From Syntrophaceae bacterium UBA5619 (GTDB lineage: Bacteria > Desulfobacterota > Syntrophia > Syntrophales > UBA5619): a stretch of 12,050 bases of DNA. Numbering within the stretch: position 1 is the stretch's first letter; every line of letters starts with the position of its first letter. The notes beneath the pieces are model-generated. The model searched no databases. It had not been told where the DNA came from and saw only the letters and a list, made by a program, of their open reading frames with translations. The translations under genes and the position numbers were made by a program. The stretch spans positions 1 through 12,050 of the forward strand of contig DIKL01000042.1 in assembly GCA_002424545.1 (NCBI GenBank), written 5' to 3'. Shown here piece by piece: positions 7,133 to 12,050 of this stretch.

Positions 7133-8791
7133 CTAACGCAGGGTTGAGATCAAGCCGGGCTTCACCTGGACCTTGACCCGGATGTTCTTGCCCGCCGTGT
7201 AGTATTCTCGAACCATGTTGAATTCCTGGCACTCGATCACCTCGATTTCCAGGTCACGCTCCTTGGCGCCCATGTCGAGGGCGCGTTCGCGGAGCCGTTC
7301 TTTCGCGATGGCGATGGCCTCGGCGAGCGTGAAGCGCGGCGAGACGGTCAGCTGCAACCCCTCCTCGGCGATGGTCAGGATCCTCCGTTCCGTATCGGCG
7401 AGGATCGTCATTTCCGCCGTGGTCCGCGCCAGAGCGGCGCCGACGGCATTGGCCACCTCGGCGTTGCGGGGGAGGGAGGCCGGGCAGCCCATCATTTCTC
7501 CCAGCCGTGTGGACATCGGTTCCGCGGGTCCGCCAACGATGTACATGGCGGTCGGCTTGAGGACTTTTCCCTCCAGCAGTTCGTGGATGGTGTAAACCGG
7601 TTCGTTGTTGATCTCCTCGATAAAGGCACGGACGCGGTGAACGATCTTTTCGCAGGTTTGGTTGAAGATGGCCCGGGCGGCAGCATCGAGCGATACGTTC
7701 ATCGCCGCGGCGATCGGTTGAATGGCCGCCGTCGCCTTTCCGGTATCGCCGATGTCGGTCAGTCCTAGGACGATCATGGCGTCGGTCGGGGTGGGGAAGG
7801 GCCCGCCGAAGGCCGCCGCGGGTCCTTCCCGCTCCGGACCGATGGTGAGGCCGCCGTCGGAGAATTGAACGCGACTGTCCCCGCCCACGCCGATAGAGCG
7901 CGTCCTAAGCCCGCGGATCAGGGTCTTGTGCCCTTCAATATGAACGCCGAACGGTTCCAGGAGCGGGACGCCGTCGGCAAAGATGGCGATGTCCGTCGTC
8001 GTGCCTCCGATGTCGAGGGCAATGGCGTCTTCCGCGCAATCCACCATGCTGAGGATGCCCATGATGCTCGCCGCCGGACCGGAGAGGATGGTCTGCACGG
8101 GAAAATCGACGGAACGGTGGATGTCGAAGGTGCCGCCGTCCGCCTTCAGGATGTAGAGGGGCACGGTGATTCCCTGCTCCTTGACGAAATAAAGGATCTG
8201 CTTGACGAATTTCTGGTACCTTTCCCAGATGGCGGCGTTGAGGTACGTGGTCGCGATCCGGCGGGGAAAGTTCAGATGACCGGACATGCGGTGGCCGAGG
8301 GAGACGTGACGCAAGTGATCGTTGATCAGATCCCTGATCTGGAATTCCTGCTGGGGATTGCGGGTGGAGAATTTTCCGACGATGCCGACATGACGGATGC
8401 CTTCGCGCTGCAATCCGCCCGCGGTGCGCCCGACCTCTTCCGGATCGATCGCGGCCGTTTCCACTCCGCGGTGGTTGACGGCGCCGGACAGAAAGTGGAC
8501 GTCGCGCTGGATGGGCAGATCGGTCGGGGAGAGCCCGGGACCGCTGACGATCAACATCCCGACGCGATCGATCTTGCTCTGGACGACGGCGTTGGTGGAA
8601 ATCGTCGTACTCAGGACGACACGTTCGAGCTTTTGAGGATCTTCGTCACGAAAGAGTTCGGTCGTGACGGCCAGGAGGGAATCCAGAAGATTCGCTTCAT
8701 TGGTTAATACCTTCGTTTTTCTCTTGACTTGGAAATCTTCGATCAGAACCGCGTCGGTATGCGTCCCCCCGACATCGATGCCCAGGATCAT
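7133..8791 (-). CDS. Hydantoinase/oxoprolinase family protein (HyuA-like, short form)
   Basis: A 552-aa protein with an actin/ASKHA-like ATPase fold as seen in HyuA, 5-oxoprolinase and acetone carboxylase subunits. Evidence is MILGIDVGGTHTDAVLIED (1-19, N-terminal phosphate loop), STTISTNAVVQ (61-71), the second phosphate loop ALDIGGTTTDIAIF (258-271) and the adenosine-site motif YIVGGPAE (417-424). It is shorter than classical HyuA chains (near 700 aa). The frame stays open upstream to 9151 across a divergent gene, but AGGGGAGG sits just before the ATG at 8791 and homology begins exactly there. No HyuB-like partner is adjacent; instead a deacetylase-family gene follows 10 bases later. The fold suggests ATP-dependent opening of a cyclic amide or activation of a carbonyl, but the substrate is unknown. 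Confidence 0.88.
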   Translation of the reverse strand: MILGIDVGGTHTDAVLIEDFQVKRKTKVLTNEANLLDSLLAVTTELFRDEDPQKLERVVLSTTISTNAVVQSKIDRVGMLIVSGPGLSPTDLPIQRDVHFLSGAVNHRGVETAAIDPEEVGRTAGGLQREGIRHVGIVGKFSTRNPQQEFQIRDLINDHLRHVSLGHRMSGHLNFPRRIATTYLNAAIWERYQKFVKQILYFVKEQGITVPLYILKADGGTFDIHRSVDFPVQTILSGPAASIMGILSMVDCAEDAIALDIGGTTTDIAIFADGVPLLEPFGVHIEGHKTLIRGLRTRSIGVGGDSRVQFSDGGLTIGPEREGPAAAFGGPFPTPTDAMIVLGLTDIGDTGKATAAIQPIAAAMNVSLDAAARAIFNQTCEKIVHRVRAFIEEINNEPVYTIHELLEGKVLKPTAMYIVGGPAEPMSTRLGEMMGCPASLPRNAEVANAVGAALARTTAEMTILADTERRILTIAEEGLQLTVSPRFTLAEAIAIAKERLRERALDMGAKERDLEIEVIECQEFNMVREYYTAGKNIRVKVQVKPGLISTLR

Positions 8792-8830
8792 CGGCCTCCC
8801 CTTCCGTCGTGAGTTTCTGCGTGCGCCTGC

Positions 8831-8859
8831 CTTATATAATGATAAATATCTCTTGACAA
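8831..8859 (-). promoter_or_regulatory. Sigma-70 promoter of the minus-strand operon
   Basis: On the minus strand TTGTCA (rc of 8854-8859) is followed after 17 bases by TATAAG (rc of 8831-8836), inside an AT-rich stretch that contrasts with the GC-rich genes. It lies about 40 bases before the start codon at 8791. Its -35 element overlaps that of the divergent lipoprotein promoter. Confidence 0.65.
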
Positions 8860-8880
8860 GGTAAAAAAAAAGCGTATGAA
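8853..8880 (+). promoter_or_regulatory. Sigma-70 promoter of the small lipoprotein gene
   Basis: A consensus TTGACA (8853-8858) and TATGAA (8875-8880) are separated by 16 bases, with an A9 run in the spacer. The expected transcript has a 60-nt leader containing a small possible stem (TTGGG/CCCAA, 8892-8911) and a near-perfect AAAGGAGGTGA ribosome site (8930-8940). Confidence 0.65.
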
Positions 8881-8949
8881 TGCATTTCAAATTGGGTGGT
8901 GAATTGCCCAACTGGTGGGAAATTCTATGAAAGGAGGTGACAGGGTAGG

Positions 8950-9156
8950 ATGAAAAAGATTGTCGCGATGATCGTTTCTCTGCTTTTCCTTGTGACGTTG
9001 TCGTTCGCAGTGGTCGGCTGCAAGAAGGCCGAAGAGCAGAAACCGGAAGAGGCTGCGACGACGGAAGCCCCCGCGCCTGCGCCCGCAGAGCCCGCAGCAC
9101 CGGCAGCGGCTCCGGAAGCAGCACCGGCAGCCCCGGCAGCACCGGCAGCAAAGTAA
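8950..9156 (+). CDS. Small Ala/Pro-rich lipoprotein
   Basis: A 68-aa precursor. MKK and a hydrophobic run (4-20) form a signal peptide ending in the lipobox VVGC, with Cys24 as the lipidation and signal peptidase II site. The mature 45 residues are a short charged segment (KKAEEQKPEE) and then an Ala-Pro-Glu low-complexity tail ending APAAPAAK. No lysine-rich Lpp-type heptads or known domain appear. Residues 25-26 are Lys-Lys, not Asp, so outer-membrane sorting is possible if Lol rules apply. A strong AAAGGAGGTGA ribosome site, a consensus promoter and a strong terminator suggest an abundant monocistronic product. The flexible tail could act as a periplasmic tether or spacer; that is a guess. 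Confidence 0.85.
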   Translation: MKKIVAMIVSLLFLVTLSFAVVGCKKAEEQKPEEAATTEAPAPAPAEPAAPAAAPEAAPAAPAAPAAK

Positions 9157-9177
9157 GTATTCATAGGTATGGCAGCA

Positions 9178-9222
9178 CAAACCGGGTGTTCCCGTCGTGG
9201 GAATGCCCGGTTTGTTATTTTT
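9178..9222 (+). terminator. Strong intrinsic terminator
   Basis: CAAACCGGG (9178-9186) pairs with CCCGGTTTG (9206-9214), and the stem continues through TGTTCCC/GGGAATG (two G-U pairs) to a GTCGT loop. This gives a 16-bp stem followed by TTATTTTT (9215-9222). It ends the lipoprotein transcript 22 bases after the stop codon. Confidence 0.92.
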
Positions 9223-9298
9223 GGTCTTCTCTGACCGCTTGGCCGTCTCTCGTTCCTCGCGCCTGAAGTTACGGCGTCCATGCCTCCCCCCATTTTTC

Positions 9299-9326
9299 TT
9301 GAAATATTGTCATATTCTGCTATGGT
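9299..9326 (+). promoter_or_regulatory. Candidate promoter of the ytxH-like operon
   Basis: TTGAAA (9299-9304) and TATGGT (9321-9326) are 16 bases apart in a locally AT-rich patch between the lipoprotein terminator and the next gene. Match to sigma-70 consensus is moderate. No other signal is evident in 9223-9403. Confidence 0.4.
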
Positions 9327-9403
9327 GAGGCCGAGATCAACGAATGATTCCAGTCGCGATGAAGGCCGGTTTGATGAAAAAAGCCATGGAGGAGGTAAAC
9401 AGC

Positions 9404-9784
9404 ATGTCAACACGAGGCTCGGATTTTATCAAGGGGGTGTTACTGGGTGGTCTCGTCGGTGCGGCGCTCGGGATTCTCTTTGCGCCCAAGAGTGGGAAAG
9501 AAGCGCGGGAAGACCTCGCCGAGATGGCGGATGAGTTCCTGGCGCGCGCCAAGGACGAATACGAAGTCGCCCTGGAGAAAAGCCGCCGGACCTACGAGAC
9601 GGCGGTAAAACGCCTGAAGGATCTCGAGCGATCCGCCAAGGAGAGAGCCGGCGACGTCGAGGAAACGGTCGATGAACTGGCTGAAAAGAGTCGGGACGGC
9701 CTGGAAGAGGGGAAGGGCCGCCTGAAAAAGGCCTTCGAAGCCGGCGTGGCGTCCTTCAAGGAAGAAAAAGAAAAGACGGTATGA
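9404..9784 (+). CDS. YtxH-domain protein
   Basis: A 126-aa protein. The N-terminal glycine-rich hydrophobic segment FIKGVLLGGLVGAALGILFAP (8-28) followed by KSGKEAREDL is the YtxH signature: one short membrane or amphipathic span, then a long charged helix with coiled-coil character rich in Glu, Lys and Arg to the C-terminus. The frame extends upstream to 9344, but GGAGGAGGT (9388-9396), 7 nt before the ATG at 9404, decides the start. In Bacillus subtilis ytxH belongs to a general-stress operon with ytxG; here a YtxG-like gene follows 10 bases later. The molecular role of the family is not established. Confidence 0.85.
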   Translation: MSTRGSDFIKGVLLGGLVGAALGILFAPKSGKEAREDLAEMADEFLARAKDEYEVALEKSRRTYETAVKRLKDLERSAKERAGDVEETVDELAEKSRDGLEEGKGRLKKAFEAGVASFKEEKEKTV

Positions 9785-9794
9785 GGCCGGTGTC

Positions 9795-10271
9795 ATGTCT
9801 CTCCAACTGAGCGTGTTCATCCTTTGTCTATCGTTTCTGCTGGTCGCCCTCGCTGCAGTCCCTTTCCTGCTGCAATTATGGCGCACGATGAAAACCCTGG
9901 AGACGACGCTGCAGACGTTGAACCGAACGCTGCCAGGCCTGTTGGAAAATCTCGAAGCCATCACCCTGAATCTCCGTCACGTGACGCGAACGGTGGATGT
10001 ACAGGTGGAGAGACTCGCCCTTGCCGTCGATCGCGCCTCCTTCGGCCTGGGGGTTCTCTGGAATCTGAAGAGCGTTTTGCTGACGGGCGCCCGGATGCCG
10101 CTGATCCGAAGAATCCGGACACTCCGGGCCTTTGGCAGGGGAGTCCGGACCTTTTTCAACGCACTCCAGGTTTATCGTCACGAACCCAACCGGAAGCCCG
10201 AAGAACTTCCCGAAGGTGTTGCGAACACCCCATCCTCACGGGACACCGAGAGCAAAGAGCGAAACCGTTAG
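9795..10271 (+). CDS. Membrane-anchored helical protein, DUF948/YtxG-like
   Basis: A 158-aa protein with one N-terminal transmembrane helix (about 5-27), then a long amphipathic helical region with regular Leu/Thr spacing (LWRTMKTLETTLQTLNRTLP and on, near 28-80). That pattern is typical of DUF948-type proteins. The C-terminus is basic, then polar and probably disordered. It begins 10 bases after the YtxH stop with a modest GAGG site. Pairing with a YtxH gene supports the YtxG assignment, although sequence similarity is only recognisable at the level of topology and composition. Likely a cytoplasmic-face membrane protein of the stress pair. Confidence 0.55.
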   Translation: MSLQLSVFILCLSFLLVALAAVPFLLQLWRTMKTLETTLQTLNRTLPGLLENLEAITLNLRHVTRTVDVQVERLALAVDRASFGLGVLWNLKSVLLTGARMPLIRRIRTLRAFGRGVRTFFNALQVYRHEPNRKPEELPEGVANTPSSRDTESKERNR

Positions 10272-10275
10272 GCTT

Positions 10276-10743
10276 ATGGCCAAGATGACCTTTGGCGCCC
10301 GAGGCGGCCGCATCCGGACGCAAGTCACGGCAGACCGTGCGAAGCCGTCGAAAAGTATCGAAGCCATCTTCAAGGACTTGGAGAAGACATCCGGCGGGGA
10401 GGGATACCGGGAGCGATCCCTCGCGCTCCACGGATACGTGTGCGCCCGCTGCGGGCGCGACTTCGGTGAAAAAAACAGGCATCTTTTGACGGTTCATCAC
10501 AAGGACGGGAACCACCAGAACAACCCGCCGGACGGCAGCAACTGGGAAAATCTTTGCGCCTATTGTCACGAGGATGTTCACAGCCGGGAACTCCTGGGTG
10601 ATTTCTACGCCGCCCAGGGTGCGGCGGGCAAGGAAACCAGTCTCGTCTACCGCGATCCCGCCGCCCCACCGACCGCAGGGGCCGACGGCCCTCTCGGGGC
10701 GCTGGGAGAGAAATTAAAAAGGGCCTTGGAGAAAAAACCATAG
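10276..10743 (+). CDS. HNH nuclease domain protein, YajD-like
   Basis: A 155-aa protein. A zinc-bound HNH (beta-beta-alpha metal) fold is clear: CARC (56-59), the VHHKDGNHQNN core (73-83) with His74/His75, ENLCAYC (91-97) with Asn92 and the second CxxC (94/97), and His98/His102. This matches the YajD subgroup of HNH proteins, which are presumed DNA-binding or nicking enzymes of unknown biological role. N-terminal 50 residues are basic; the last 40 are Ala/Pro-rich and probably flexible. The start at 10276 lies 4 bases after the preceding stop with little ribosome site, suggesting translational coupling; ATG 10285 is an alternative. The open frame back to 10132 overlaps the upstream gene and is not supported. 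Confidence 0.8.
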   Translation: MAKMTFGARGGRIRTQVTADRAKPSKSIEAIFKDLEKTSGGEGYRERSLALHGYVCARCGRDFGEKNRHLLTVHHKDGNHQNNPPDGSNWENLCAYCHEDVHSRELLGDFYAAQGAAGKETSLVYRDPAAPPTAGADGPLGALGEKLKRALEKKP

Positions 10744-11087
10744 GACGCAAGCCCCTTTCCCTTCTCCTCGCACGCTGCTCGATTCATCGCGACGGACGGA
10801 AACCGGAAGTCGATCCCATTTCGATCCTATCCACGGATGCCTGTTTGTCATTCTCGGCATGAGCGCAATCGCGAGATGATCAACAAGGCGCGAGGTTCCT
10901 GCGTGCAAAATGTGATTGACACGTCAGTCAATCTGTGCTTAAGAAGCGCGTGGCCGAAGGAGTTGCGGGCACGAAGGTTTTGTGTCGCTGCGGGCGACGT
11001 ACGGCGCCCTGCGCATCGTCGCGGCGGCCGAAGGATCGATGACAGCCGAAACGGCGGTAAAAATAAATTGCGACAGGAGGTTTGGGA
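10744..11087 (+). other. Non-coding leader region of the acetoacetyl-CoA synthetase gene
   Basis: This stretch holds no supported gene. The first 170 bases show no clear terminator for the upstream operon. The inverted repeat at 10914-10933 and an overlapping promoter candidate lie in its middle, followed by a leader of about 140 nt that ends in CGACAGGAGG, 8 nt before the ATG. The same ten bases also form the ribosome site of the carboxyltransferase gene (1209-1218). Confidence 0.55.
10914..10944 (+). promoter_or_regulatory. Inverted repeat operator overlapping a promoter candidate
   Basis: GATTGAC (10914-10920) and GTCAATC (10927-10933) form perfect 7-bp arms around ACGTCA. A consensus -35 TTGACA (10916-10921) lies within the repeat, and TTAAGA (10939-10944) follows after 17 bases as a fair -10. 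The arms are identical to those at 976-991 before the carboxyltransferase operon, but the centre is 6 bases rather than 2. A repressor bound here would block RNA polymerase directly. Confidence 0.55.
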
Positions 11088-12050
11088 ATGGGTAAGTTAT
11101 TGTGGACCCCTTCGGAAGAACGGGTGAAGAGCACCAACATGTACCGTTTCATGACTCACGTCAATGAGCGCTTCGGGAAGAACTTCAAGAACTACCCCGA
11201 ACTCTACCAGTGGTCGGTCGACAACATTCCCGACTTCTGGGCGACCTGGTGGGATTACGCCGACATAAAGTTTTCCAAAAAATACGACAAGGTCGTGGAC
11301 GATCCCTTCAAGCTCCCGGGGGCAAAGTGGTTCCCCGGCGCGAAGCTGAACTTCGCAGAGAACCTGCTCCGTTACCGTGACGACAAGGTCGCACTCATTT
11401 TCAAGGGCGAAGACCATCCCACGACGAAGATGACCTATGCCGAACTCTACCGGGAGGTGGCCAAGGTGGCCAAGGCCCTGAAGGCCGCCGGCGTGAAGGA
11501 AGGCGACCGCGTGGCGGGTTTCATGCCGAACATGCCCCAGACGGTCGTTGCTATGCTGGCCGCCACGAGCATGGGCGCCGTCTGGTCCTCCTGTTCCCCC
11601 GATTTCGGGATCAAGGGCGTCATGGACCGCTTCAGCCAGATCCAGCCGAAGGTCCTGTTTGCCGCGAACGGCTATTGGTTCAAGGGCAAGAATCTGGGCT
11701 CGCTCGACCGCATCGCCGAAATCGTCCAGCAGCTCGATACCATCGAGAAGGTGGTCGTCGTGCCCTATACGCAGCAGGATTTCGACGTCAGCGGGATTCC
11801 CCGGGCCGTCAAATACGACGATTTCAAGGCCAAGGAAGACAATCTGGAAGTCGAGTTTGCCCAGCTTCCCTTCGATCATCCCCTCTACATCATGTTCACC
11901 TCCGGGACGACCGGACTGCCCAAGTGCATGGTCCAGAGCGCGGGCGGCATCCTCGTGCACCACATGAAGGAACTCATCCTCCACACGAACCTGACGCGCG
12001 AGGACACGATCTTCTACTTCACAACCTGCGGCTGGATGATGTGGAACTGG
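11088..12050 (+). CDS. Acetoacetyl-CoA synthetase (N-terminal part, cut by window end)
   Basis: The frame is open for 321 codons to the last base; the full enzyme is normally about 650 aa. It would activate acetoacetate (or a similar short 3-oxo acid) with ATP and CoA in the cytoplasm. The N-terminal cap with FWATWWDYADIKFSKKYDKV (50-69), AKWFPGAKLNFAENLL (79-94), the block SSCSPDFG (167-174) typical of AacS, and the phosphate loop FTSGTTGLPK (270-279) are all present. Position 280 after the loop is Cys where Ala or Gly is usual. AGGAGG (11075-11080 region) precedes the ATG at 11088. It probably recovers the acetoacetate that an HMG-CoA-cleaving operon (1227-5261) would release, and shares that operon's operator type. 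A different short-chain acid substrate remains possible. Confidence 0.87.
   Translation, partial: MGKLLWTPSEERVKSTNMYRFMTHVNERFGKNFKNYPELYQWSVDNIPDFWATWWDYADIKFSKKYDKVVDDPFKLPGAKWFPGAKLNFAENLLRYRDDKVALIFKGEDHPTTKMTYAELYREVAKVAKALKAAGVKEGDRVAGFMPNMPQTVVAMLAATSMGAVWSSCSPDFGIKGVMDRFSQIQPKVLFAANGYWFKGKNLGSLDRIAEIVQQLDTIEKVVVVPYTQQDFDVSGIPRAVKYDDFKAKEDNLEVEFAQLPFDHPLYIMFTSGTTGLPKCMVQSAGGILVHHMKELILHTNLTREDTIFYFTTCGWMMWNW

Noticed and set aside
7865..8707. 280-codon plus-strand frame
   Set aside because: Shadow of the HyuA-like gene; Asp/Gly/Arg-rich translation with no domain.
8792..9151. Upstream extension of the HyuA-like frame
   Set aside because: It runs antisense through the lipoprotein gene and the promoters; ribosome site and homology begin at 8791.
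9095..9151. GCA/CCG-rich repeat, possible repeat array
   Set aside because: The units are short, imperfect and coding for an Ala/Pro tail; there are no spacers, so it is not a CRISPR array.
11097..11984. 295-codon minus-strand frame
   Set aside because: Antisense to the acetoacetyl-CoA synthetase gene, whose signature motifs are intact.

Overview
The window looks like chromosomal DNA of an anaerobic, fatty-acid or amino-acid oxidising bacterium. GC-rich coding sequence, strong GGAGG ribosome sites, several AMP-forming acyl-CoA synthetases and a split biotin-dependent carboxylase point to Desulfobacterota, probably near Syntrophales. That assignment is inferred from gene content; there is no rRNA or tRNA to test it. 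No insertion sequence, phage gene, CRISPR array or attachment site was seen.

Layout. (1) 1-738: the 3' end of a long-chain acyl-CoA synthetase gene (+) converges on a hotdog thioesterase gene (-), with a hairpin terminator between them. (2) 739-1226: a non-coding control region with two adjacent perfect inverted repeats. (3) 1227-5261: a four-gene + strand operon encoding an acyl-CoA carboxyltransferase, an enoyl-CoA hydratase, an HMG-CoA-lyase-like DRE-TIM enzyme and a 71-aa biotin carrier. (4) 5396-8791: a three-gene - strand operon encoding a short hydantoinase/oxoprolinase-family ATPase-fold protein, a histone-deacetylase-family enzyme with a C-terminal zinc ribbon, and a carboxymuconolactone-decarboxylase-family protein. 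(5) 8831-9222: overlapping divergent promoters, then a tiny Ala/Pro-rich lipoprotein gene closed by a strong terminator. (6) 9299-10743: a YtxH gene, a YtxG/DUF948-like gene and an HNH (YajD-like) gene. (7) 10744-11087: a second control region with an inverted repeat like that at 976-991. (8) 11088-12050: the first half of an acetoacetyl-CoA synthetase gene, cut by the window end.

How the parts may work together. The four-gene operon plus acetoacetyl-CoA synthetase matches the lower leucine/isovalerate route step by step: 3-methylcrotonyl-CoA carboxylation, 3-methylglutaconyl-CoA hydration, HMG-CoA cleavage, and activation of the released acetoacetate. Related GATTGAC/GTCAATC inverted repeats precede both units, suggesting one regulon. 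Two things argue for caution. The lyase-like protein lacks the usual catalytic cysteine, and no biotin carboxylase or acyl-CoA dehydrogenase gene is present, so the true substrate may differ (for example a glutaconyl-CoA-type acyl-CoA). The minus-strand operon is a gene combination I do not recognise as a described pathway. One possibility is protein or small-molecule deacylation in a cell rich in reactive acyl-CoAs.
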